From the NCBI GenBank assembly GCA_903893315.1, contig CAITLU010000036.1:124001-188000 (forward strand): DNA of 64,000 nt, read 5' to 3'. Below the pieces are notes generated by a model, which ran no database searches, was not told the origin of the DNA, and worked only from the letters and a program-made list of their open reading frames with translations. Shown here one piece after another: positions 48,751 through 57,458 of the stretch. This DNA comes from an uncultured bacterium. GTDB taxonomy: Bacteria > Desulfobacterota > Binatia > UBA1149 > CAITLU01. Position 1 is the stretch's first letter; each line of letters begins with the position of its first letter. A program made the translations under genes and the position numbers.

Positions 48751-49770
48751 CTACCAGCGCAGCAAAGCCGCGCCCCAGGTAAACCCCGACCCGAAAGCGC
48801 TCAGGCACACCAGATCGTTGTCATGAATGCGCCCGGCAGCGAGAGTCTCTGCGAGAAGAATGGGAATCGTCGCGGCCGTGGTGTTGCCGTAGCGCTCGAT
48901 GTTGTTGGCCATCCGATCGTCGCTTATGCCGAGCCCCATCGCGACCAGTTGGTTGATGCGCAGATTGGCCTGGTGAGGCAGCAGCATACGGATGTCGTCT
49001 TTGCCTGCGCCTATTGCCGCGAGCGCTTCTTCGATGCACTCGCCCATGCGCGTGACCGCATGGCGAAACACGAAACGGCCGTCCATCTGCGGCCAGCCGG
49101 AGATGTCATCAGGAGTCCAGTCGAGCGCGAGCCTGGGCTTGCTCAGAGAGGCTGGTCCAAGCAGGCATAGTTTCTGCGCGTGCGCGCCTTCGCTGTGCAG
49201 GTTGATCGTCAGCAGTCCTCTGTTGTCATCGGGCGAAGGACCCACCACCACCGCACCGGCGCCGTCGCCGAACAGCACCGTGACGTGGCGGCTGCGGTCA
49301 GCGTACTCGATACCTGTCGAGTGTACTTCGCTGCCGATCACCAGCACATGCCGGGCGCCGCCAGTGCGAACGTACTGATCCGCAACGGAGAGCATGTACA
49401 GGAAACTCGAGCACTGGTTGCGCACATCGAAGGCCAGGATACCGCCGAGACCAAGACGCTGCTGAATGAACGAGGAATTGCCCGGAAAGTCGATGTCCGA
49501 ACTCAGCGTGGCGCAGATCAGCAGGTCGATGTCAGCCGGCGTCAGGCCGGCCGCGGCTATAGCCTGCCGCGCGGCACGCTCGGCCAGCGCCGAGCTCCCG
49601 TTGCCGTCGTCCACGTAATGTCGTTCGCGAATTCCGCTGCGCTGGATGATCCACTCGTCGCTGGTACTGAGCACCGACGAAAGGTCGTCATTGCGGACCA
49701 CCGTACGCGGAACTTCAAAGCCGGCTCCAAGAATGTGCGAACGTTTCGGCAACTCCATCACGTTCTCCAT
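48751..49770 (-). CDS. 3-oxoacyl-ACP synthase III (FabH-like)
   Basis: A 339-residue KAS III enzyme with the whole catalytic triad: Cys in FDVRNQCSSFLYML (around 120), His in LLPHQANLRI and Asn in RYGNTTAATIPILL. It also has RSGIRERHYV, ICATLSSDIDFPG and FGDGAGAVVVG, with FGSGFTWGAALLRW at the C-terminus. It condenses an acyl-CoA with malonyl-ACP to start fatty acid (or related) synthesis. The ATG at 49770 overlaps the stop of the second KAS III gene (TGATG). The pairing with a divergent homologue suggests a special starter unit or a long-chain product rather than a housekeeping role; that is inference. Confidence 0.9.
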   Translation of the reverse strand: MENVMELPKRSHILGAGFEVPRTVVRNDDLSSVLSTSDEWIIQRSGIRERHYVDDGNGSSALAERAARQAIAAAGLTPADIDLLICATLSSDIDFPGNSSFIQQRLGLGGILAFDVRNQCSSFLYMLSVADQYVRTGGARHVLVIGSEVHSTGIEYADRSRHVTVLFGDGAGAVVVGPSPDDNRGLLTINLHSEGAHAQKLCLLGPASLSKPRLALDWTPDDISGWPQMDGRFVFRHAVTRMGECIEEALAAIGAGKDDIRMLLPHQANLRINQLVAMGLGISDDRMANNIERYGNTTAATIPILLAETLAAGRIHDNDLVCLSAFGSGFTWGAALLRW

Positions 49771-50777
49771 CACCGTTGCCTCAAGATCGCGGCCCCCCAC
49801 GAGACTCCCGCTCCGCTCGTCAGCATCGCTACAGTTTCACCTGACAGTACTGAGCCGGACGCCACGGCGCGCGACAACAGCACGGGCAGCGACGCACCTC
49901 CCGAGTACAACAGGTCCGAAGTAACCACGCGCCCCGCACGTTCGCCTATGGCGACACCGAGTTCTCGCTCCACGTCCGGATCGACGTGCGCGACAAGCGC
50001 GACGTCGACATTGCGACAGCCCGCTTTGGCGAGAGCCTCTTCGAACACTTGAGGAACGCGGGTCAACGCGATTTCACGAAGCGCGGCGAAGTCGGCGGTC
50101 GGAAAATGCTTGCCCGCTGCAACCGCGGCCACCGGAAGTCGGTTGCGCAAGGCCAGTTCGGGTCCTTCGAAATGACGGCTGGCCGGATACTCGCAGCAAT
50201 AATCGGAAACGCGAGAACCGTCGGTGTGCACGGCAATTCCAAGGATGTTCCCCTGCTGCTCGCCTCTCTCCACCAGCGCCACCGCTGCGGCATCGCCCAT
50301 TGCGCAGGTAAGCCCGGGGCTTCTACCGTCGCGGGCATTGACGTGTGATGGCGTGTCGGCGGCGGCCACCAGTACGCGCCGGTAGGTGCCGGTGGTCACG
50401 AAACGGCGAGCGACGTCGAGCGCGACCAGAAAGCCAGTGCACTGCGAGCGGACATCGAGACTGCCTACGGTGCGACAACCGAGCGCGTCCTGAAGCAGAC
50501 AGCCCGAGCCCGGGAAGAACATATCGGGAGTGTTGGTGGCGAACACGACGAAGTCTATGTCGGCGGCATCAAGACCGCGCGCGGTCAGCAAGCGCTTCGC
50601 TGCCCGAGTCGCTAACGCCGTCGGTCCTTCGCCATCGGGACTTTCCAGGCGGGTCCGGCCCCTGGAGTAGCGCTGCACTTCCTGCTCGGGAAGTCCGCAC
50701 AAACCGGCGAGTTCGCCATCGCTGACGACGACAGATGGGAGTTCGGCTTCGACGCCGCACACAGAAACAGAGTTCAC
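49770..50777 (-). CDS. KAS III-like protein with altered catalytic triad
   Basis: A 335-residue thiolase-fold protein, similar to FabH but divergent. The Cys region is LDVRSQCTGFLVALDVA and the C-terminus TSGAGVSWGAAILR. His is in VALVAHVDPDVERELG, in place of the normal HQAN. Where Asn is expected (GNTxxAS) it has DLLYSGGASLPVLLSR, so the catalytic Asn is probably replaced. AMGDAAAVALVERG matches the FabH FGDGA motif. It may catalyse acyl transfer without decarboxylation, or assist its neighbour. It overlaps the ferredoxin fusion gene (ATGA) and the next KAS III gene, so the three are coupled. Confidence 0.85.
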   Translation of the reverse strand: MNSVSVCGVEAELPSVVVSDGELAGLCGLPEQEVQRYSRGRTRLESPDGEGPTALATRAAKRLLTARGLDAADIDFVVFATNTPDMFFPGSGCLLQDALGCRTVGSLDVRSQCTGFLVALDVARRFVTTGTYRRVLVAAADTPSHVNARDGRSPGLTCAMGDAAAVALVERGEQQGNILGIAVHTDGSRVSDYCCEYPASRHFEGPELALRNRLPVAAVAAGKHFPTADFAALREIALTRVPQVFEEALAKAGCRNVDVALVAHVDPDVERELGVAIGERAGRVVTSDLLYSGGASLPVLLSRAVASGSVLSGETVAMLTSGAGVSWGAAILRQR

Positions 50778-51994
50778 GCGCTTACACGTCCAGATGCTGT
50801 ATCGCCCTTCGACACGACTACCTCGAGTACCCTGTCACAATAGCGATAACCGAGCCCTGCGAGTTTGCCCGCCAACGCAATCGAGGTGTTGAAGTCGGGA
50901 GGGAAAGCCGCCGAGACTCCGCACAGCGCGCGCATATCATCCTCGACCACGTGGCCGCGGATGGTCAGTCCCGGCCCCCGCAACGTCACCTCGAAATCGT
51001 ACTCCGGCATTTCGTCACCGATTCCGAGCCGTGCCTTGGCCGCCGAAGGCGGAACCTTACGCGGCAACTCCAAGCGAATGTAGTAGCCGCCTTGGAGTTC
51101 GTCGACGCGATACACTTCTCCGTAACGCCGCCTGCGCTCGCTTTTGGACTCGAACGCAGTGGAGGTAAAACCGTCGAACCCGGGAGATCCGTTGCCGCGT
51201 ACCCTGACACCGCCGAAGTGTCCGGCCAGGCGCGCGAGCAGCGAAAGAGGCTTTGGCGATGAACCGCAAACCGCATCCTTCAACTTCTCGAAGTCGGCGG
51301 AGCAGGAAACCGTACGGCGCGGCGGCGGTGCCGCAGCGGCTGGAGAGGCAGCGGCAGCAGACGCGGCAACAGCGACAGCGACCGGTTTCGCTGCAGCGGC
51401 GGTCACAGGTGAAGCCACGGCGGCCGCCGGCTTCACGGCGACAGCAGCAGGCGCGGCGACAGCAGCAGCCTCGGCAACTGGCGCGGCCGCGGTCGACGAA
51501 ACCTGGGTTGCAGGAATCAGTGCGGCAATCACCCGGTCGATAGCCGGAGCGGCAGCAGGTACAGATTCGATCGCGGATGTCGTGACGACAGACGCGACCG
51601 CGGCCGGCGCGGCTTCAACCACAGGCACCGGCGTTTGCACAGACGAAGGCTCGGTTCCTTCGCTCTTGCTGAAGCGCGACGGCACCTTAACGCCAAACTC
51701 CTTGTCCGGATGCAGGACCTTGGCCCTCGCGATCAGCACGGCTTCGCTCTCGGGACACGCTGGATCCGGGATGCAGCAGTCCACCGGGCACGCAGCTGCA
51801 CAAGCCTCGCGATCGAAGAAGCCGACACACTCCGTACACTTCTGCGCAACGATGTAATAGAAATCGTCAGACAGGGCGCCGTGCTTGCCGCCCTGCCACT
51901 CGTACTCGACAGCACCGGCGTAGATCGCGACGTTGGGACACTCCGGCTCGCACGCCCCGCAGTTGATGCATTCTTCGGTGATCTTGGTTGTCAT
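50774..51994 (-). CDS. Ferredoxin fused through a long Ala/Val/Pro linker to an unidentified C-terminal domain
   Basis: A 406-residue fusion. Residues ~1-85 are a two-cluster ferredoxin: ECINCGACEPECP, then QKCTECVGFFDREACAAACPVDCC, the YfhL-like pattern with an insertion between the second cluster's Cys. Residues ~120-235 are a low-complexity Ala/Val/Pro linker. Residues ~245-400 are a beta-rich domain: GEVYRVDELQGGYYIRLELPRKV, DEMPEYDFEVTLRGPGLTIRGHVVED. The strand pattern with LTIRGHV reminds one of the alpha-crystallin/HSP20 fold, but this is a guess. It overlaps the two KAS III genes downstream, so electron transfer linked to acyl chemistry is possible. The same strand also carries T2SS genes upstream. 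Confidence 0.85.
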   Translation of the reverse strand: MTTKITEECINCGACEPECPNVAIYAGAVEYEWQGGKHGALSDDFYYIVAQKCTECVGFFDREACAAACPVDCCIPDPACPESEAVLIARAKVLHPDKEFGVKVPSRFSKSEGTEPSSVQTPVPVVEAAPAAVASVVTTSAIESVPAAAPAIDRVIAALIPATQVSSTAAAPVAEAAAVAAPAAVAVKPAAAVASPVTAAAAKPVAVAVAASAAAASPAAAAPPPRRTVSCSADFEKLKDAVCGSSPKPLSLLARLAGHFGGVRVRGNGSPGFDGFTSTAFESKSERRRRYGEVYRVDELQGGYYIRLELPRKVPPSAAKARLGIGDEMPEYDFEVTLRGPGLTIRGHVVEDDMRALCGVSAAFPPDFNTSIALAGKLAGLGYRYCDRVLEVVVSKGDTASGRVSA

Positions 51995-52076
51995 CGAACG
52001 TGATCCCTTCGCAAGTCTGATAGCCGACCGCGACGTCGCAACTTACCGGACAGTCCCCCGCACTGTTCGGCCAACG

Positions 52077-54587
52077 CTACTGCTTCGGAAAGTCGAGCGG
52101 AATCGGTCCGCCGTTAGGAGACGGCACCGGCGCTCTCGTCGAAACCTTCGGTGCAGGAGCCTCGTTGCCGGCACCCGGATCGACTTCCAGAATCAACGTG
52201 TGGGGAGCCGGGTCGGTAGGATTACTCTTGTCGACCTCTTGCAGCACGTTGTCGACACGGCGGCGGAACTGATCGGTGACGGCCTCCGCCTCTTCGCGAT
52301 CGCGCACGACGTAAGGGGTGATCAGGATGATCAACTCGGTGCGCCGTCGCTGCGTTGAATCGCCACCGAACAGACGCCCGAGAACCGGAACGTCCATGAG
52401 ATAAGGAACGCCGGTACGATCTTCGGTCATGGTATCCGAGATGATGCCGCCGATGACGATGGTCTCGCCGCTGTTTACCACCACCGTGGTCTGGGCCTCG
52501 CGGGTGGTGAACGTAGGCGATTGAATGGTGGCACTCTGCTTCTGCGAAGCGATCTCGCTTACTTCCTGCGACAGTTCGAGATTGACCAAGCCCTCGGAAT
52601 TCACCTGCGGAAGCACGCTGATGATGATGCCGGTATCGCGGTACTGCACACTCTGCAGAATCTGCGTCGTCGAATTGGTCTGTACGGTGCTGTTGGACTG
52701 GCTCGTCAGAATCGGGACTTCCTGGCCTACCAGAATGCGCGCTTCCTTGTTGTCGCTCGTCATCAGGTGCGGACGCGAAAGAACCTTGATCTTGCCGCGA
52801 CTGGCCTGCGCATCGATGACGCCTTTGTAGATCTCGACTCCGTTTCGATAGTTGCTGAAGGTGCCAAGAATGCCGCCGGCACCGATCGAACCGATCGCGC
52901 GCAATTCGTGTCCAAAGAGGTCGAAGTAGCTGCCGCCCTGGTCTCCGGTGCCGACCTTGGTGTCGGCATTGGACGGATTGAGCGACTGCAGGATGCTCAG
53001 GGAATCGCTTTCTCCAAGGGTCACCTCGGCGATCATCGCTTCGATCAGCACCTGGCGCGGCACCACGTCGAGGTCGCGAAGAACCGTCTTGATGGTCTGG
53101 TAGTCGCGTGGTGTCGCAAGGATAACGAGCGAGTTGGTGACTTCATCTTCGACGACGCGAACTTCCTGCTCGAACAGATCGTTCTGGCTATCGGGGCCGC
53201 CGAGCACCACTCCGCCGCTGCCGCTGCCACCACCGCCGCCACCGCCGCTGCGCGTACGGCTACGGCCGTTGCTACCGCCGCCGCGGTTGCTGCCGCGGCT
53301 GTTGCTGCCGCCGCCGAGCCCTCCTCCTCCTCCTCCACCGCCGAGTCCGCCTCCTCCTCCGCCACCGAGTCCGCCGCCACCGCCGCCGCCGAGACTGCCC
53401 GCGGTGCCGACACCGCCGCTGTCACCGGCCCCCATACTGCCGCCGACGCGAGAACTGCTGCTGCGCCGGTTGGAGGACGAGGACCCGGAAGACGCTCTGG
53501 ACATGCCGCCGCCCAACCCGAGGCCGGCCTCGGCCGCGTCTCCGGAACGCCCGCGCTGTGAACTTCCCGACCTCGAGCCTCCGCCGCCCTCGCCGTAGAC
53601 GTCGCTCAACACACCGGCCAAGTCCGCCGCCTTCGAGTTCTCGACCCGGTACACGTGAACCTGCCGGCGCCCGCCCGCTTCTGACTCGACGTCGAGCACC
53701 CCGATCCAGTACTCGACCGCCATCACCACCGCCCTGTCCTGTGCGACCACCGCGATGGCTCCAAGACGCGAGAGTGGAATCAGGAAAGCGCTGCTTCCGG
53801 TTTCGGCTGAGTGGTAGGCCTCCAGAATAGACTGCAACTCAGAAGCCAGGTCTTCGAGCACCGCATGCTCGACCTTGAAAACCTTCGCGTTCAGTTCGGC
53901 AAAGGTGTTGGTGTCGAAAGTACCGATGAGTCCAGTCAGGCGATCGGCATTGGCGGCAATGTCGGTGACGATGAGAAGGTTAGAGCGCGCGAAAGCGATG
54001 ACGTCGCCGCCTGGGGAGACAAAGGGCGCCAGCGTCTGTGCCATCTGTTCAGCACCGACGTGAAACACCTTGACGATGTTCATGACGAAGTGGTTCTCGT
54101 CAGCCAGCGCACGGCCGGCTCCGAGAATCTTGGTCTTGCCCTCTTCCGCAGGCACGATCGAGTAGAGATCGCCGGTCTTGATCGCCGCAAATCCGTTGTT
54201 GCGCAGCAGTTGGTGGAAGATCGGGAACAGGTCGTCGCGTGAAAGTTTACCCGAGGTGCGCACCGTCACCTGGCCCTGGACGCGAGGATCAACCCAGTAG
54301 TTGATGTTCATCGCCGCCGCGAGGCTGTAGATGACCTCACGGATGTCGGCGTTCTCAAAGTTGAGGACGATAGAATCGTCGACTCCACTGCTCGCCCCGG
54401 CGGGCGGCGACCCGGCAGGCAGAGTCGGCTCGGACTGCGCGGCATCACTCGGCGCAATGACCGCGTCGGGGTCAGCGTGCTCGGCGCCGAGAGCGGCCCC
54501 CACCCCACCCAGCAGGACAACAAGGCCTGCCGACACCAGCGCCCGCACCCAGCCGCTTCGCCCGTTTCGCCTCGTCGTTATTGCCAT
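52077..54587 (-). CDS. gspD: Type II secretion system secretin GspD
   Basis: An 836-residue outer membrane channel. Signal: WVRALVSAGLVVLLGGVGAALG. The N0 domain has DSIVLNFENADIREVIYSLAAAMNINYWVDPRVQGQVTV. N1-N3 follow, and the secretin domain has VGQEVPILTSQ, VQYRDTGIIISVLPQVNSEGLVNLELSQEVSEI, GETIVIGGIISDTMTEDRTGVPYLMDVPVLGRLF and RTELIILITPYVV. Between the N domains (about 330-466) lies a ~130-residue Gly/Ser/Arg-rich insertion, unusual for the family. Last gene of the operon; no start pilotin or S-domain is evident in the short tail. Confidence 0.95.
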   Translation of the reverse strand: MAITTRRNGRSGWVRALVSAGLVVLLGGVGAALGAEHADPDAVIAPSDAAQSEPTLPAGSPPAGASSGVDDSIVLNFENADIREVIYSLAAAMNINYWVDPRVQGQVTVRTSGKLSRDDLFPIFHQLLRNNGFAAIKTGDLYSIVPAEEGKTKILGAGRALADENHFVMNIVKVFHVGAEQMAQTLAPFVSPGGDVIAFARSNLLIVTDIAANADRLTGLIGTFDTNTFAELNAKVFKVEHAVLEDLASELQSILEAYHSAETGSSAFLIPLSRLGAIAVVAQDRAVVMAVEYWIGVLDVESEAGGRRQVHVYRVENSKAADLAGVLSDVYGEGGGGSRSGSSQRGRSGDAAEAGLGLGGGMSRASSGSSSSNRRSSSSRVGGSMGAGDSGGVGTAGSLGGGGGGGLGGGGGGGLGGGGGGGGLGGGSNSRGSNRGGGSNGRSRTRSGGGGGGGSGSGGVVLGGPDSQNDLFEQEVRVVEDEVTNSLVILATPRDYQTIKTVLRDLDVVPRQVLIEAMIAEVTLGESDSLSILQSLNPSNADTKVGTGDQGGSYFDLFGHELRAIGSIGAGGILGTFSNYRNGVEIYKGVIDAQASRGKIKVLSRPHLMTSDNKEARILVGQEVPILTSQSNSTVQTNSTTQILQSVQYRDTGIIISVLPQVNSEGLVNLELSQEVSEIASQKQSATIQSPTFTTREAQTTVVVNSGETIVIGGIISDTMTEDRTGVPYLMDVPVLGRLFGGDSTQRRRTELIILITPYVVRDREEAEAVTDQFRRRVDNVLQEVDKSNPTDPAPHTLILEVDPGAGNEAPAPKVSTRAPVPSPNGGPIPLDFPKQ

Positions 54588-54652
54588 GTCTCCTCGTCCA
54601 CCGCTGTTGGGTCCAAGTTACTTCGCCAGGCGGCGACTCTTCGTCGGCTTTT

Positions 54653-55468
54653 CTAGCGCGTTTTCGCCGCTTCTCGAAGCTTGCGCAGGGCATCCAGGCG
54701 CGCTTGCACAGGATCCGGCGCTGCCGCGCCACCGGCCTGCCCCTGCGCACCGGCCTGCCCGGGGACCGGTCGATTACCGCGAATCGCGGCGTTGCGCTGT
54801 GAAATGGCCTGAGCCCGTTCCCGCGCGCTCATCGCTTTCGAGTCCGCCGCAGCATTGGCCTCCCCTGCAGGCGCAACGCCGGGACGCTGGGACGCGGCAG
54901 CACGGTTGCCCGGAATGGCTGGCCTTCCCGGCGCAGCACCGGCTCCGTGAGCGGGAGGCGCTCCCGGTGCGGGAGCGGCGCCGCCACCTTCCACGTGCAA
55001 GTCCAGACGGAATTGCTGTCCCGTCGAACCCAGCAACACCACGGAACTCGGCCCGATCTCTCCCACTTCGTAGTCGCCGAACATGTCGCCACGCCGCAGC
55101 GACCGCTGGTCAGGACTCACGGTCGTATCCGACATGATCGCCACCGGTTCACCGAGCAACAGGATTCCGCTGACCTTGACGTTGGTGGGCGGAGGAAGAG
55201 GCGGCGCTTCGACGATCCCGGAGACGTCGATGTCTGCGGGGTGAACACCACGTTCGGCCTCAAAAAGATCCGCACTTACGATGGCGTCGGTGGTGGCCGC
55301 GTCGGGTTTGGCCCTGAGCCTGGCCGACGGCAGCGGAGTAAGCGCGGGTAGATCGGGAAGGTCGCCGAAACTCGGCAACTCGGTACGCACGACGTCGACT
55401 ACGCGCAGCCCCAGTCCGACGACCAGCGCCAGTTGAAGCAACGCCAGTGCCTGCAACAAGCGCTTCAC
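54653..55468 (-). CDS. gspC: Type II secretion inner membrane protein GspC
   Basis: A 271-residue protein with an N-terminal helix (LLQALALLQLALVVGLGLRVV), an HR-type beta domain (VKVSGILLLGEPVAIMSDTTVSPDQRSLRRGDMFGDYEVGEIGPSSVVLLGSTGQQFRLDLHV). A Pro/Ala/Gly-rich tail follows. GspC links the inner-membrane platform to the secretin GspD through its HR domain. Its GTG/ATG start overlaps gspM by four bases; gspD follows 65 bases later. Confidence 0.86.
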   Translation of the reverse strand: MKRLLQALALLQLALVVGLGLRVVDVVRTELPSFGDLPDLPALTPLPSARLRAKPDAATTDAIVSADLFEAERGVHPADIDVSGIVEAPPLPPPTNVKVSGILLLGEPVAIMSDTTVSPDQRSLRRGDMFGDYEVGEIGPSSVVLLGSTGQQFRLDLHVEGGGAAPAPGAPPAHGAGAAPGRPAIPGNRAAASQRPGVAPAGEANAAADSKAMSARERAQAISQRNAAIRGNRPVPGQAGAQGQAGGAAAPDPVQARLDALRKLREAAKTR

Positions 55469-56091
55469 GTCGCTTGCCTCATGAAGGTCTTGACCTCGAG
55501 GCTGACGGTGAGCGGCGGCGGTGTCGTCGCGGGATCCGGAACGGTGCGCGACGTGGGCGTGGTCGGCCGCCTGACCGTACCAAGCTTGCGGTTTACTTCG
55601 AGGTGGGCGACCACGAGGTCTTTCTCGTTGCCTTCGATCGACGACAACAACCGCGCTACACCTTCAAGACTGCCACTGAGCGTGAGCCGAACTCCGACGC
55701 GCCGGAAACCGTCGACATCTTCTTCTTTGAGAAGCTGCGAACTGAGAACGTTGAGCCCGGCATCCGTAGCGAGCGTACCGATCAGCCCCTGCAACTCGGC
55801 GCCGACCTGAGTCGTCGTTGCGCCGCTGGTCAGTCTGTCCTGATCGGCCTGGAATCGCGCCTCGATCTCGGCGCCCTGCTGATCGGTAGCTTTGGATCGT
55901 GCCAGGATACGCCGGTAGTTTTCGATTTTCGCGACCTGGACCCATTGGGCATCGGCGCTGGCCGACTCGACCTCGCTTTCGCCTCCGAAGATGCCGTAGC
56001 GAAATATCACTATGGCGGCGATCGCGAGCGCTGACACCAGCAGAGTCCGCTCTCTTGTGGAAAGCGCCTTCCAGCGATCGAGCGGGTTCAT
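55465..56091 (-). CDS. gspM: Type II secretion protein GspM
   Basis: A 208-residue protein with one helix (ERTLLVSALAIAAIVIFRYGIFGG). A ferredoxin-like periplasmic domain follows: LQGLIGTLATDAGLNVLSSQLLKEE and RRVGVRLTLSGSLEGVARLLSSIEGNEKDLVVAHLEVNRK. Its place between gspL and gspC, with four-base overlaps to both, supports the call. GspM stabilises GspL in the inner-membrane platform. Confidence 0.85.
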   Translation of the reverse strand: MNPLDRWKALSTRERTLLVSALAIAAIVIFRYGIFGGESEVESASADAQWVQVAKIENYRRILARSKATDQQGAEIEARFQADQDRLTSGATTTQVGAELQGLIGTLATDAGLNVLSSQLLKEEDVDGFRRVGVRLTLSGSLEGVARLLSSIEGNEKDLVVAHLEVNRKLGTVRRPTTPTSRTVPDPATTPPPLTVSLEVKTFMRQAT

Positions 56092-57449
56092 TCCTCGACC
56101 TTCATGCGCAGGCTGAAGCGCTCCTGATCGGCCAGGTACTTGGTCGTCGGTGCGGTGAAATCAACACTGGCGAAATATGGAGAGGCCTCGAGAATCGCGA
56201 TCAGGTCGCTGGCCTTGTTGGCGATCCCGTCGACTTCTATGCGGTCTTCGCGAAAGCGGAATGTAGTCAGGTAGGCAGTGGACGGCACCAGATCGGTGAT
56301 CGCCTTCATGTATGTGAGCACACGGCTACGGCTCTTCTTCTCCAGGCGCGCTACCTTCTCCAGGGTTTCCTGGTTCTTGTCCTGCCTGCGCAGGGCCTGT
56401 TCGACCATCGGCTCGATCCGCTCCACCTCACCGACCAACGCGGCATCGATAGCGAGGTTCTTGGCAGCCATGGTCGCGACCAATATGAGGGACATCACAA
56501 TCATCGCACCGGACAGAGCCAGTTCCCGAAGACCAAGACCGGTCGAGGCCTGAACCATCGCCTCCGGCAGCAGGTTGATCGGAACTTTCGACTCGCCGAG
56601 TTGCCCGAGGGCCGCCCCGACCGCGACGATCTCGGACTCGGTGGGACTGCAGCCGATCGGGAAGAAATCAGCCCCGACCAGTTCAGCCAGCGTCACCTCT
56701 CCTGACTCAACGGGCGTATGACTTGCGCGCACAGGCGCTTCACCGCTGCACTCGGGAAGCGCCGTCTCCATCTCCCTGGCGATCGCTTCGGCCCGCGAGA
56801 GGGCGCGCGGATCGAGATGACGGCTGGAGGCCAGCACGCCGGCGGCCACGAGCGTAAGGTATTCGCGTGTCCCGACGCGGGTAAGCAGCGCTGCCAGAGG
56901 ATGGCCGGAGAAGGCAACGTAATCGGACAGAGCCAACGGCTCGGCGGTGACCGCGGACAGGGGCAGGCCGGCCTCCGCTGCCAGTGCGGCGGCTTCTTCC
57001 ACCGCGAGGCGAGGAGCGGCGACGACGGTCACGGCTACCCGCTCCCCCACCGTGCCGACCGGTCGCACCAGATGACTCCAGTACAGCGCGTCGGCCGGTA
57101 CCGGGATGAGCCTGTCGAGCTCGTAGCCAACCACCGAACCGGCGTTGGCAGCTGCCGACGCCGGGATAGGAAGAGTCCCGAGAAAAGTTACCGACCGGTC
57201 CACCGCGATGCTGATTCGGGTGGGCTCTACCCCGTTGTCCGCGACCCAGCGGCGCAGGAAACTGGCGGCTTCGGCCAGGTGGGCCTCCGCCGGGCCTCCC
57301 AGACGCGTCGAGGCCAGGGCCACCACACGCACGGAGTTCAGACGCTTGCGGACGTGCGCCACCGACACCACGTCACCACGCAGTGCTATCCCCAGGCCAT
57401 CGGCAAAGTCAGCCTTGACGATGCCGCGAAAAAAACTCTTTATCTCCAC
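56088..57449 (-). CDS. gspL: Type II secretion GspL-like (PilM-PilN type fusion)
   Basis: A 453-residue protein. The N-terminal ~270 residues look like the actin-like PilM/GspL cytoplasmic fold (GIALRGDVVSVAHVRKRLNSVRVVAL, ISIAVDRSVTFLGTLPIP, SVVGYELDRLIPVPADALYWSHLV). A helix at LRELALSGAMIVMSLILVATM leads to a PilN-like coiled coil and ferredoxin-like domain (LVGEVERIEPMVEQALRRQDKNQETLEKVARLEKKSRSRVLTYMKAITDLVP). This arrangement matches GspL proteins, which recruit the ATPase GspE to the membrane. The stop overlaps gspM. GspE is not in the window. Confidence 0.85.
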   Translation of the reverse strand: MEIKSFFRGIVKADFADGLGIALRGDVVSVAHVRKRLNSVRVVALASTRLGGPAEAHLAEAASFLRRWVADNGVEPTRISIAVDRSVTFLGTLPIPASAAANAGSVVGYELDRLIPVPADALYWSHLVRPVGTVGERVAVTVVAAPRLAVEEAAALAAEAGLPLSAVTAEPLALSDYVAFSGHPLAALLTRVGTREYLTLVAAGVLASSRHLDPRALSRAEAIAREMETALPECSGEAPVRASHTPVESGEVTLAELVGADFFPIGCSPTESEIVAVGAALGQLGESKVPINLLPEAMVQASTGLGLRELALSGAMIVMSLILVATMAAKNLAIDAALVGEVERIEPMVEQALRRQDKNQETLEKVARLEKKSRSRVLTYMKAITDLVPSTAYLTTFRFREDRIEVDGIANKASDLIAILEASPYFASVDFTAPTTKYLADQERFSLRMKVEE

Positions 57450-57458
57450 TCGCAGCGC

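Noticed and set aside
52521-53561. A plus-strand poly-Ala frame opposite gspD
   Set aside because: The Ala runs are the reverse of the Gly/Ser insertion codons in gspD; no homology.
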